Origin: Imbricaverruca yamaguchii
Lineage: Eukaryota; Arthropoda; Thecostraca; Neoverrucidae
DNA: 64,000 bases
Assembly (NCBI GenBank): GCA_034440575.1
Contig: JAOTOL010001634.1
Location: 2,247,501 to 2,311,500 of the forward strand
Direction of reading: 5' to 3'
Shown here: positions 32,349 to 43,246 of the stretch, piece after piece
Position numbering within the stretch: the first letter of the stretch is position 1
Layout of the letters: each line of letters begins with the position of its first letter
The notes under the pieces: model-generated
The model's database searches: none
Told to the model about the DNA's origin: nothing
The model's input: the letters and a program-made list of their open reading frames with translations, nothing else
Program-made: the position numbers and the translations under genes

Positions 32349-35300
32349 TCATTTGCTGCGAAGAACTCCGAGGCAATGGCATCGACATTCGACATCCAGC
32401 TCGTCGACGCGCTGACGGTGTACAGTGCACACCATCGCAGCGTTAAGTCGGGCCTGACCCATGGTAGAGCGGAGATACGACTTGATGCGTCGGAGACAGG
32501 AGAAAGAGCGCTCTGCCGTGGCCGTTGTTACTGGTACAGTAAGGTACAGCCTTACCAGCGTCAGCACTTCGCTCATCATGTTACTGAACACTGTACCACC
32601 CGACTGCTTTGCCCCCACGAGAGCCTGGATCACTTGGTGCACGCTCTTTCCTCCGTCTCCAACCACATCAGGTAGCATTTGCAGCTGCACTTCCAATCGT
32701 GCAAGGTCCAGATCGCCGCCATACAGATCCTTTACGGCGACGGGGACGGTGAAGTGCCTTCCCGCACTCGCATCCTCCAACAGTCGCTCCACCTCGCGCA
32801 CTTTCTGGAATGTCGGTTGCAGGAACCTTTCCTTGAGCTGAGTGGTCAGTGTGTCCAATATCTCGAAGAATTGGCGTCGATGTAGGTCTTTCACGGTGGA
32901 GTCGTGGTACTGTCCACCGCCGTCCAGTCGCATGGGAACTTTCCGCTTTCGAGGCAGTTTGGGACCATCCACACCTGCTGCCGCTGCCAACCTTTCAGCT
33001 CTCTCGAACATCCTGTCGAAAGACTCAGTTGAGCGCATCCCCTCATAGCGCTCGCACACACGTTTCACCGCCTCCTGTGTGTTTCCCACTGTCGCTGTCG
33101 CTGACTGGAGGCCACGCGACAGGTCCTCTGCTAGAGAGAATACCTCGATCGCAATGAGCAGCCCGATAAACGTATCGAACTGCTCCATGAGCGCCAGCAT
33201 TCCTCCTGCTTTTCGACCATGATCGTCACTTGCCTCAGCACTGACTTCCTCCAGGGTGCTCATCACGTGCTCGTAGTTATCCACTACGCTTCGCAGCGAC
33301 GCAGTACGGCAGGTCCATCGCGTGGGGCACAACGGCCGCAGAGTGCCGCCAGCTGACTCTGCGGACAGCGTCACGCGTCGGAGTGCTGCGGCCGTCTTCG
33401 GCGAGTTTCTGACAAAGGATGTCAGCTCGTTGGTAATATCCAGGGCATTTCGAATCATCTTGTTTTTCCTGGCTGCCTCCTGCAACGCCAGATTTGTACA
33501 GTGTGCCAGACAATGGACATGCAGGGCTGATGGACACTCTTCGCTGATCCTCACCGCCACTCCTTTCACTCGCCCCTGCATATTTGCAGCCCCATCGTAG
33601 GCTTGTCCGCGACAGCGACTCAGCGGCAGCTCCATACGCACCAGTGCGTCCTTAAGCGTGTCCGCAAGTACTTCACCGGTGGTTACCTCGGTGTGAATCA
33701 GTTCCACGGGATCCTCGTTGATCTGCAGATTGGCGTCCACCCAACGTATGGAGAGGCTGACCTGCTGTTTGAGTGACAAGTCGGTGGCCTCGTCTGCTAG
33801 AATAGCAAAGAACTTTGCCTCTCGGATGTCTTTCAGCATGTTGCGCAGAAGTGTCGTGCCGATCGAACGAATCAGCTCGTTCTGGATCACGGGAGACAGG
33901 TAGTGATTCCAGTTGTTGAGCTCTGGCACGTCCTTCTTTCTGATGAGGAGGAGTTGGCTGAGGTTCCCGTCCATTTCGTGTTTCCCCCTTATGGGAATGT
34001 TTTGTCGCAACAAGTATACCAGAGTCTCGATGACCTTTCTCAGGCATTTTCTGCGCCGGGACTGCTCCTCCTCGCTGGTCTGCTGAGACAGAAGCGCAGA
34101 GATGGTCTGCTGTTTCTCTTTCAGTTCTTTCGTGCATGCCTCATGGTGACACATTGAGTTTTCATGCGTTTTGAAACTCTCTTGCGCCTTCTTCCAATTG
34201 TTGAAGCCATCTTCCACATACGCAACCTCTTTGTTTTTGCTCATCGTTAGCTTTCCGAGCTTGTGCTGCCTCCGGCATACATGACAGAAAACCTTTCCAG
34301 ACTCTAAGCAGAGGCTTAGCCACGCATAATTATTGTACCATTCGGGACAAAATGATCGCGTTCGTCCGCCCTGATCACGCGCAGTCTTTGAGAGCGTGGC
34401 AGTGTCGGTCGGTTGGTGGGGATGGACCGTGGAACAGCAAGGCGATGAGCATGGTGGAACTGAAAACAGGAAATACGACTAATTACCAATTATTTATCTC
34501 GTTATTTTCACACAAAAATTGCGAGTCTTGGTATTCCAGCAGCTGTGATCATTGACTGTGTGATGGTAACAACAGCAATTATATTTTTATGCACAACATG
34601 TTTTTCACTGGGTTGTTCTGTCGATTGTTTTGCCTGCAATTCATTTATATTGTTTGAAACAGCTGTCTTATTGCACCACTTTGCAGGTGTGAATTACCTT
34701 CATTTATAAAAAGGTGCCACAAGTAATGCTTCTCATGTTCATGGAGATATTGACCCAGGGGCGCAGCCAGGACTGTCCTAAGGGGGGGAGCAAGGTAATG
34801 CTAAAGGGAGGGGTAGACTGTTGCTGATGGGCAGTTCCAATGGTAAAAAAAAGAGAAAAACATCGGTCGTAACGGGGGGGGGGCAATTGCCCCCTCCCCC
34901 TGGCTGCGCCCCTGTATTGACCTCAAGTCCTCAACACAACCAAAAATCAGTTAGCTATACCACCTGTGCAGATACACTACTTCCATTATAAGGCCATTGC
35001 TTCTTTGCTTCACTGATTAGATTAGATTAGAGGCTGATTAGATAACTTTAAGCAGAATAGGTTATGAACTTAATGCCATTTCTAGGATCCTACACAAGTC
35101 AATCAGCTGCAAACCCCATTATTTCATTTATGTACGTTTAAACCCCTAAGGAACGATAAATGTACACTACTACAGACCTCTCTTAATCACAATGTGTGAC
35201 ATTTGTGTTGGTACTTGGTACGAATAACATATAAGTGGGGTATGTGCAGTAAAATAAGTAATATCGGATTTGACCAAATTAATTAACTGCCTCACTTTGG

Positions 35301-37164
35301 ATGATATAGCACATTAGACATTTACATTCGGTGTAATGGAATTCAGAAACACATTAAGCCTATTACTGCTGGCGGGGGCCTTTAAGGACTCCCTCAGGTT
35401 TTTTGCTAGTTTCTCCGGAACGGCTGGCGATAAAGACCTGAAACCTTCTGACTTTCTTTATTGGTCCTTTTGACAGGTTGTGTCAAAATTGTAACCGCGG
35501 GTCACGGCAGGTCAGGTCACCAGATCAGGCCAACTGAGGTCACCTCATTTAAACTTTGGAGCCCCATCGCACCCGCACTTTTACACCGGTCAATTAAAAA
35601 ATTACCACACTTCATGGCCCTACAGAGATGTATAACATATAGTTCGGTTTTTTCTCTAGCGTTGACCTGACGTCAGGTGACGAGGTGACCTCTCCAATTG
35701 GAATAACATGGGACAAATAAAAATGACACTGCCAAAGCCACAAATATGATCAAAACGGCTCACAACTTTCAGAATCATGTTCACTCCCACCTTTTCACAG
35801 ATTCCCGGGGTGAAATTTGACGGTTTCCCTTTCTGAGGTCATCCGAGGTCACCAGGGCTCAAAAACCGTTTTTGGACCACTGCTCTCCGCCACATTGAGC
35901 TAGAGCGTCAAACTCAACCCCATTGTGTTTGTTTTATCACCAGCTTTCATATGATATGCAGCTTGACCCCTTTCGGTGACATTAGGTCATCGTAGGTCAC
36001 GTGACCTAAGCTCAACAGTCAAAATTGACCGGGCTAGGGTAGACTATATATCATTCGAACCTTCTTAACAAGGCGAACACGATGACGTTGAGTTTAAGTC
36101 TCTATCTGAATTAGGTGAAAAGTTATTGGCGAAAAACTTTGCGTAACCTCTATATGGTCGATGACCTCTGGAGGTCAAACCACTGACCTGAGGTACAAAA
36201 TTACCGAAATACTTTCTAGAGTTCACGGTACGAGCTATCCACCGCCATTTTGGGATTTGCGCTAGGAAGCATAGATCGCCAGATCTTAGGGGGGGGGCCG
36301 AATAGGCCCCCCGCCAGAAACTGAACCTCGTAAGGCCCGCCAGTAATAGGGTTAAGTCACCAAAACAGAAATTAAAAGTAGGTATGCATATCAAACCGGC
36401 AAGGAGTTGTTCACATTACCTGCAGTTGCCGGCGATATCCCACTGTTTGCCGATTTGCCGAAGACAAGCTCTATCTTTCCCTCAGCATCAGTATGCAGGT
36501 CAGAGGGGCTGCTTGAAGAAGCGGATGCTGGCGCAGAAGGAGACGTGGGTTCTGGCAGAGGATGCGTTGGCGTAGGCAAACACGCAGGAGCAAACGGTGC
36601 AGGTGTAGGCGCAGGAGCGGATGGATTATCCAGGGTGGACTGTGAAGAGCAGCATGTGATAAATATCCATCAATGAAGGGACTTCTATGAAGCAACTGCA
36701 GTTGACAATATTATGATAATTCAATTAAAATTAGGACATCACCACTGAGTGAATCCGTACCGAGTGTTGCCGATGACGATTCGTAATACGGATCGAAAGC
36801 GCTCCAACCAACACGTTCACATAGTGGTGATGTCCTAATTTTAATTCAATCTACGATGCCACTAATTATGAATTTGGAGAAATTATGCTAATTATTATTA
36901 TTGCTATTATTATTAGTATTATTCGAAGTGACGAAACAGATAACAGGTATATCGGTATACACATACATCGCTACAGGTATATACGGGCATATCGTTCAGC
37001 ATAGCAACAGTGAAGAGTGAATGTTGGCATGGCATAAAGTGCCTAATGGAAAAACGTAGTTTTTCATTTAGCTGCATAGGTAAGTAGCGCGATCAACTGT
37101 TTGTTGATGCATAATTACATCCACCCTTACTTACCTTTTTCGCGAAGAAACTTCGTATGTCCAT
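32349..37164 (-). CDS. TTF-finger/DUF4371/hAT-dimerisation protein, intact three-exon gene (ZMYM1-like)
   Basis: Exon 1 (coding 37164-37135) encodes MDIRSFFAKK from an ATG in good context (AAGATGG) and ends at AAG|GTAAGTAAG, phase 0. Exon 2 (36639-36420) follows CTCTTCACAG, encodes 73 Pro/Ser/Thr-rich codons and ends CTGCAG|GTAATG, phase 1. Exon 3 (34459-32349) follows CCTGTTTTCAG and starts in the matching phase. Together they encode 786 residues with no stop. Exon 3 has a TTF-type zinc finger (CPEWYNNYAWL, FCHVC, NNWKKA, HENSMCHHEA), then the RNase H-like hAT core (ILADEATD, AYDGAANM, HCLAHCTNLAL, CPTRWTCR) and the C-terminal dimerisation motif TTATAERSFSCLRRIKSYLR. The acidic and C-x-x-H positions look intact. 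hAT proteins bind DNA and act in the nucleus. I found no terminal inverted repeats around the gene, and its introns carry three MITEs, so a domesticated gene is plausible; a still mobile hAT copy with unrecognised ends is the alternative. Confidence 0.85.
34756..34914. mobile_element. hAT-type MITE (CAGGGGCGCAGCCAGG), in intron 2
   Basis: A 159-bp element with perfect 16-bp inverted ends CAGGGGCGCAGCCAGG and a perfect 8-bp duplication TATTGACC on both sides (34748-34755, 34915-34922). The CAGGG start and 8-bp duplication are diagnostic of hAT. Confidence 0.95.
34923..35353. other. Intron 2 sequence of the TTF/hAT gene
   Basis: AT-rich, non-coding; includes a short GATTA repeat at about 35018. 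Nothing else recognised. Confidence 0.4.
35358..36351. mobile_element. TTAA-flanked non-autonomous DNA element, family D
   Basis: TTAA at 35354-35357 and 36352-36355 flank inverted ends GCCTATTACTG(CT)GGCGGG and CCCTATTACTGGCGGG. Rich in AGGTCA/TGACCT motifs inside and non-coding. The pattern fits piggyBac-type mobilisation. It lies in intron 2 of the TTF/hAT gene. Confidence 0.75.
36718..36851. mobile_element. Small foldback MITE in intron 1
   Basis: Inverted ends of about 27 bp: TTAAAATTAGGACATCACCA (36726-36745) is matched by its reverse complement at about 36824-36843, extending outwards through AATT(C/G)AA. ATTCAAT occurs at both edges as a possible duplication. Confidence 0.8.
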
Positions 37165-37310
37165 CTTCAGAGCCTCTAGCACAACCAGAGGTACAGGATG
37201 GTGAAGCAGTTGGTCATGGAATAGTTTTTTTTTGTAAAACACGATTTCTGGAAATGAAGAGGAACCCTTAGGATATCTGCCAGCATCCGCCACCTTATGT
37301 TATTATCACA

Positions 37311-37316
37311 TTTATA
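37311..37316 (-). promoter_or_regulatory. Candidate TATA box of the TTF/hAT gene
   Basis: TGTATAAATG on the minus strand, about 150 nt upstream of ATG 37164, leaving room for a ~115-nt 5' leader. Position is plausible; function is inferred. Confidence 0.35.
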
Positions 37317-37329
37317 CAACACAAATAAA

Positions 37330-38370
37330 AATGGCATTGGGTGGGGTAGACAGTTGCTCAGTGGTGAGTAAAACTGTATGTATAAAACAAATATCTGAAG
37401 CTAGATTAGTCAAATTGCTTGATGCTCCCTCATGTGTTAGGAAAGTGGTGACTGGTGCAGTGGCGACGCCACGGATTTTGCCCAAGAGGGGCACATTGCC
37501 CGGACGAGTGTCGTCAACCGGGGGAGGGCGCAGTAGGAGAAAAAGCCAAACTAGTGACTGGGGCCGCACATATATCGTTATGTGCGGTTTTTTGTTTGTT
37601 ATTATCGCCTTCCAGTTAGGCCGTGTGAGTGTAAAACACCTTCTGGTAGCCGAAATTTTGCCTTCCGGTAGCCGGAAATTACCCTTCCGGCTAGAGTTTT
37701 TTTTCGCTTTTTTTCATACCATGTGGGAGGGTGATGGTAGATGCGATTTCCAGCTAAGTATTACGTAGCTGATGGGATTTCAGGTTTCAAGAGAGATGAC
37801 ATGACCTCCCCGGTTAAAGTTGATGTGTGTGTGTGTTTTTTAATGAAACGACTGAAATTCGGTGAAAAGCAACGTGAACTTGCCTCAAATATGGAACCCC
37901 CATTACACACAAAAGTTGTGGAATGTAGGTGTTGTGAAAGGAATCATCACCCAAATGAGTACAAAATGCATATCAGCACCAGGACATAACAACTTTGTCA
38001 CCCATTTGTCAGAGGTGGCCCCTCATGTCCTAGGAAGTTCATCCTCTCATGGCATTGGAAGAAGGATGTTAGCTAGATACACCTATTGGTAAACTCATCA
38101 TTTATCAAGTTTAGAACAGGGTCCATATTCATCCATAGATTGTTGATAAAGCAGAACTTTTGTACTTCACCAACAAAAGATGTCTGGTGGTCTAGCATGT
38201 GCCATTCTATAGACCAAAGTTAAAAGTGGAAAGTAGGCAGTGGCACATTGGTGCACATGTCTGAGGAATATCTAAGGTCCCAATTCACATTTCCTGGATC
38301 TGCAACTAGACGTATTTATTGCTAAGATCACAATAGTACAAATATGAACAATCCTCATTCACACAGACCA
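37330..38370. other. No recognisable gene
   Basis: A plus frame at 37331-37768 lacks family signal. CAGTGGCGACGCCACGGA at about 37469 looks like a transposon terminus but no matching end was found. Confidence 0.35.
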
Positions 38371-38373
38371 TGG

Positions 38374-38619
38374 CATAGGCGTAGGAACAGGGGGGGGCAG
38401 GGGGCCATGTCCCCCACTTTTCAGTCGAAACAATTCCTTAATTTTGCCAAATATTTTGCTACATAGAAGTTTTATATCTGAGGAGAAAGACCAAATCATA
38501 AGGAGCCCAAATCCGTTGATAAATTTTATCAGGATGGTGTGGATTTTTTTTTTTATATAATACAGGACCAAAGTTTTCTTCGCCCTCCCCCCACTTTTCG
38601 GCACATTGCTACGCCCATG
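38374..38619 (-). mobile_element. MITE with CATRGGCGTAGGAAC ends, copy 2
   Basis: Inverted relative to the 31.36-kb copy; shares the ends, CCCCCACTTTT and a diverged internal ATCCGTTGATAAATTTTATC. Confidence 0.75.
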
Positions 38620-38735
38620 GTCACCAAGGGAGTAAGTGGCAGATGGGTCGTGACCCCACCACTCGTCCCAATCATGACAATAACCATGTCTTCTCCCGGC
38701 CTGAAACGCGAGGCAAGGTAAAAGATACTCTTTCA

Positions 38736-39164
38736 CAGTGCTGGGCATCGCGGAATTATACTTCGCGATTCCGCGATCGCAGACTACCAAAAATCGATCG
38801 CAGAAATTGATTAAAATTGAATAAATTCCGCGATCGCGATCACGGATTTTTTCCTCCTTAAATTCCGCGATTTTTAGTCCGCGATCCAAAATGTAAAGCT
38901 AGAAAAGACAAAAATTGTCCCGCGCTACCGCTTTACCGCTTATTGACTTCATTTCTTTGAAGAAATGCGCGAATAAGCGGTAAAACGTCGCTGGGGTGCT
39001 TTTGGGTGCTGAAAAACTTCGCTAGCGATTACCGATGGCTGAATTAATGATCGCGGAATTTTAATTGAAAATTAAATCAATATTCCGCGATCGCGGAACG
39101 CCAAATTTTCGATAGCGGAATACCAATAGCGGACCACCTATTTTCGATCGCGTGCCCAGCACTG
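38736..39164. mobile_element. hAT-type MITE with CAGTGCTGGGCA ends
   Basis: A 429-bp element with perfect inverted ends CAGTGCTGGGCA, flanked by CTCTTTCA and ATCTTTCA (7 of 8 match). The interior is full of GCGATCGCGGAAT-type palindromes and a long hairpin around CGCTTATT...GAATAAGCG. Non-coding. Confidence 0.9.
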
Positions 39165-39282
39165 ATCTTTCATGACAAATGGCAAATATGGTATCAAGGG
39201 TCATCGTTAGAATTAGCATTCATATTATCTTATCATTGACAACTTCAAATATCCATGCATACATTAATTACCAGTTGTTTCC

Positions 39283-39431
39283 CACTGGCGGATCCAGGAC
39301 GGATATTTTTATCGGTTTTGGGGAGGGGGGGCATTTCCGGAAAAATCGCGAAAAACATGGTTTTTACGAAATATCGGCCATTTTGGTTTTGGGGGGCATT
39401 TGCCCCTAATGCCCCCCTGGATCCGCCAGTG
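39283..39431. mobile_element. Small hAT-like MITE with CACTGGCGGATCCAGG ends
   Basis: A 149-bp element with perfect 16-bp inverted ends and flanks TTGTTTCC and TTGCTTCC (7 of 8 match). Subterminal GGGGGGCATTTGCC and its partner add palindromic character. Confidence 0.85.
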
Positions 39432-39608
39432 TTGCTTCCACTATTGAGTCAAGAAACCTGCATCCAGCATCAGTTTGGGGCGGGCGGCTTGGGCCAAGGT
39501 GCCTTCATACACATCTATAAATCGGGTTTGGGCTAGTTGTCAGAAATGTCTCCTGTGCGCCAAATCAAGCTAGCAATAGACGTAAGTGACTAAACTGCTA
39601 GTCTGTAA

Positions 39609-40127
39609 CAGGGCTGCGGAGTCGATGGGTTTCTGGGTGACTCCGACTCCGACCCCCCGGAGTCGACTCCGACTCCGACCCATCGGAGTCGACTCCGACC
39701 CATCGGAGTCGACTCCGACTCCGACCCCTCGGAGTCGACTCCGACTCCGACCCCCCGGAGTCGACTCCGACTCCGACCCCCCGGAGTCGACTCCGACTCC
39801 GGGATCGACTCCGACTTGGCCAGTAAAAGCCAGTATCACAAACTCATAAATATAACAGACCGAACTTAATTTTCTGCATCAATAATTGAATGCAATGCCG
39901 GCGACGGCTAAATGCTCTGTCGGCTTTTTCTCGCGCAGGAAGACGCGGGAAAACGTGCTTATAGCAACGGTTGATCCTCCGTTTCTGGAGATGTTGCTAG
40001 TACGCTCGAATTGACATAGGTTTGCACCGGAAAACGGCGAACATTGGTTAGCAAGCTAATGTCACCAGCCCGTGTCAGGCGGAGTCGGAGTCGGCATAAT
40101 TTTGTCGACTCCGACTCCGCAGCCCCG
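39609..40127. mobile_element. hAT-type MITE built on GAGTCG repeats
   Basis: A 519-bp element flanked by a perfect 8-bp duplication GTCTGTAA (39601-39608, 40128-40135). Ends CAGGGCTGCGGAGTCG and CGGGGCTGCGGAGTCG differ at one base. A dense GGAGTCGACTCCGACTCCGA array fills 39634-39815. The 87- and 89-residue frames are repeat artefacts. Confidence 0.93.
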
Positions 40128-40251
40128 GTCTGTAAATAAAAGGCACGCCATGTGTACCAGTCATCTATATGATTGTTTTAATGGTTTCTCTCATGGTTCT
40201 AATAATTACTTTATATCACGTTGTTTTCTTATTTATCTTTGGTAGTTATTG

Positions 40252-40349
40252 CTCAAAAAGTGGTGGGGCCAGTTAACATTGCTGGCCCCACCAGGTCAAA
40301 AAGTGGTGGGGCCATGGCCCCAGCGGCCCCATCGGGTCCTACGCCTATG
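40252..40349 (+). mobile_element. MITE with CATRGGCGTAGGAAC ends, partial copy 3
   Basis: Keeps the right terminus GGTCCTACGCCTATG and repeated AAAGTGGTGGGGCCA blocks; the left end is missing. Confidence 0.65.
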
Positions 40350-41055
40350 CTCCCATGCTAAAAGTTAAAATTATTGCTGGTGGTAGAATCAAACATTGAA
40401 GGGGCAGTTTCACCACTAAAGATAAGGCCTTCAATAGGCGGTTCCGTTTTTACCACCACCCTCCTTGCTCTCTAGATATGTGGCCGATATTTTCAGGTGG
40501 AATGGTTCACACGACTGAATGGAGATTGCACTTTAGCGTGCTCACCAATCCGCAGAGGATTGAACGGAAGACCCATGGAGGGTGCAAACCCCTCCCCTAC
40601 ACCATATCACTGACTGATTCATGCTTTTTCCAAGGAGGCGTCATTTCTCCACAGTGGCGGCTCTTGGTCCAGAACATTTGGAAGGGGTGCACTCCGGTCT
40701 ACCAGAGGTGCAACATTTGTTTTTGTGAGAGGAGTGACTCTCGCCGAAAAAATTGCAGCGTGTGTTCGGATTCTCAGAGGACTGCCGTTCCCAGGCCGAG
40801 GAGCGCATTCCGCTGAATATTTCGAGGGAGGGGGTACACTGGAACCTCCAAGAGAGCCCTCCTTCGGATCATAAGGGGCGCGATTTTCTCTCCCCCCCCC
40901 CCCCCAATTAGATCAACCCTTGCATCATGCCCTAGCTGGCAACGACACTACCTCTCGCCGATTCGCCACCACTTGCCGGTTGTTCGACTCATGGGTGTTG
41001 TATATACCTTTGAGGGGGACTGCGACCTCAATGTTTGCTTGGCCAACCCCGCAAT
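40350..41055. other. No recognisable gene
   Basis: The first ~35 bp (CTCCCATGCTAAAAG...) match the edge of the 41.1-kb repeat in reverse. The frame at 40478-40816 has no family signature. Confidence 0.35.
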
Positions 41056-41059
41056 TATT

Positions 41060-41690
41060 TCAGCTTCTAACATGGGAGCCAATGGAATGTGGCCCCAATT
41101 CATTTTAGCCTGTCCATTGTCTTCATGTACTTTTCCACGTACAATCATTTCAATTTAAAGATGAAGATAGAGAGATAAGAGATAATGATTGAAGATAAAG
41201 ATCTTCAAGATACCAACATCGGTGTGCCGACCCTTTGGACGAGGTGGGCTCCTTCTCAAATATGCTTCACTTCGCATCAACACAACTTCTGAGCGGAGCG
41301 TAATAAATCAATAAGGAAAGAACGGTAAGGTTCCTTGATCAATTCTGTATCATCAACGGGTGATGTAATCCTCCTGGGATGGCTGCATCAATTGGAAAAA
41401 AATCAAATACGAAATGCGTACCCAAAATTCCCATAGGCGCACGGCCTAAAACCGGCCGCGATTCCGTGTTTTTACTTACCCGCCACTAGGTGGGCCGATA
41501 CGCAAACAGCTGTTGGTTTCCAATCCAGGCGTACATGATCCATGCTTGTGAATCCACCCTGTCTGGAGTATTTTGGAAGTTATCTGGCAACTTTTGGAAC
41601 TTATGAAACCAAATCTGGTATATTTTGGAACTTATAACTCTTGGTACTTGTGACACTTGGTACTTATGAAGGCGCCCCTCTTAATCCTGC
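41060..41690 (-). repeat. Dispersed repeat, inverted partner of 30.8-31.3 kb
   Basis: Reverse-complement match in shuffled-free order to 30805-31345, including GGAACTTATGAAAC, CCGCGATTCCGTGTTTTTAC and AAGGAAAGAACGGTAAGGTT. Confidence 0.75.
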
Positions 41691-41859
41691 TGACAAACAT
41701 TGTATTGGAAAAAAATCCAAGAATTGAGGAACTATTCTAATACACAAATTTACAAAAGTTTTGTCTTACAGTAACATGAGTGGTCTGGGAAAATGCAGTT
41801 TAACAGGTAGGTGCATGCAATGATGCGCTGGGATGTATTTTGTGAAGCATGTCCATGCT

Positions 41860-41917
41860 GGGCGCTAAATGACCAACCATGGTCGATGCGCCCTAAAACC
41901 ACAATCACACACAAACA
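41860..41917 (+). mobile_element. I-like LINE 3' terminus fragment
   Basis: GGGCGCTAAATGACC, then GGTCGATGCGCCCTAAAACC and ACAATCACACACA. It is the plus-strand counterpart of the tails at 9046, 17738 and 25640. Confidence 0.7.
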
Positions 41918-42640
41918 TGACCATGCGTCTTTGGGCAATAGATCTATCTGTTGTGTTCCAAAATGATTTTGTGTTCAGTGGAAATGTAAACCTATTCTGT
42001 GGAATGTAGTTGAAAACTGAGGCATTTAAGCACATGAAAACAAAAATAAAGAGCTCTTAGGTATTCTTTGCTACTTTTGCTTCAGATGCTCCCACCAGGT
42101 TTTGATCATTCATCCTGACAAAAATTAAGAGTGTATGTAATTATTTAACTCCATAACTCGTTGGTCCTACTTATTCACAAGGAATAAATACTTGCAAGTC
42201 ACAATTTTTATATGCAATACTTATGCATATGGTATGCATAAGTATTGTACATATGCTTTTCCCTTCAGGTAATTTTGTAATTGTTGTTTTTTCCTCACCG
42301 TAATATTTGGAAAGGTAGTTAGCATGATGCAACCAGTCACCTCCTCTGCAATTTTGTATTTCTTAGTTGGCAGAAAAAGTAACACCATAAAATGGAGCTT
42401 TGGGTTTGGACAAATAGCATACCAAATAATGTTAATTAAAAGGAAAGATGCAACATGGTCTAGACTAACCTAGAATAACTTCTAATGTAAGATAAAATTC
42501 AGGAAGATGGAGAAAAAATAGAACAATTTTTCTTCTGAAACATAAAATTAAAGACCTACCCTGGCCTAACAACATCAGTTGCTTTTGAAGAACAAAAGGA
42601 ACTTCAGGAACAAAGAGGAATTTTTGCAACTAAAAATTGG
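41918..42640. other. No recognisable gene
   Basis: AT-rich anonymous DNA, apart from a perfect 15-bp hairpin (CAATACTTATGCATA, 42215-42229, with 42233-42247; loop TGG). Confidence 0.45.
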
Positions 42641-42664
42641 CTAAACCTAACCTAGCATAAAATA

Positions 42665-42709
42665 TTCCAAGACTGTCTTGGAATATTTCCAAGACTGTCT
42701 TGGAATATT
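42665..42709. repeat. Two tandem 22-bp palindromic units
   Basis: TTCCAAGACTGTCTTGGAAT occurs twice in tandem, each copy palindromic around CCAAGACTGTCTTGG, at the 5' edge of the Penelope-like remnant. Confidence 0.85.
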
Positions 42710-42977
42710 TTATGTCGGAGAAACCAAGCGTAGCATCAGGGATAGGTACAATGAGCACTTGGGAGATGCCAGACTTCGGAGACAATACACACCTTTAGGC
42801 GAACACATGACCGACAAACATTCTAACATGGAACACAGCGACACTAACACAAACTTCAAAGTAGAAATTCTAGCAACAGCCAGGGACAACGCTGATCTGA
42901 AGGTCCTCGAATCTCTACACATACGTAATCTACGACCGCAACTAAACACGCAAACGACGTCTTGGTATATCACATAA
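42710..42977 (+). pseudogene. Penelope-like element: GIY-YIG endonuclease C-terminus
   Basis: The frame opens with FYVGETKRSIRDRYNEH, the second half of a GIY-YIG motif with its Arg and the EH that follows, then ILATARDNADLKVLESLHIR and PQLNTQ, the standard order of Penelope-like endonuclease tails. The reverse transcriptase and the first GIY strand are missing, so this is a 5'-truncated remnant. The natural stop follows WYIT at 42975-42977. Confidence 0.8.
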
Positions 42978-43246
42978 AATTACATAAACATCAAGTATAT
43001 TTTATGTATTACGCATTACATACGATATATGTCTATATATGTGCGTGAATGTATGTGTCGATATGTATATGGACCATGGGTTCGGGCTTCCTCAGAGGAT
43101 TCTATCTTGACCTAGTTGATTTCTGGTTTGGAGTTACTTGTAGTGTATGCATCAATGAGGATGCTTTTCTGTGATTCACGTGTATTTTTGCACGCTTTTT
43201 TCCCGCGTTTTTTCAATTGTTAACTCTGCCATTTTTTATATCACTC

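Noticed and set aside
37469..37552. CAGTGGCGACGCCACGGA as a transposon end for the TTF/hAT gene
   Set aside because: It points away from the gene and no inverted partner was found on either side of 32-37 kb.
37331..37768. 145-residue plus-strand frame with a hydrophobic stretch
   Set aside because: No family signature, splice support or start context, and it overlaps the promoter side of the TTF/hAT gene.
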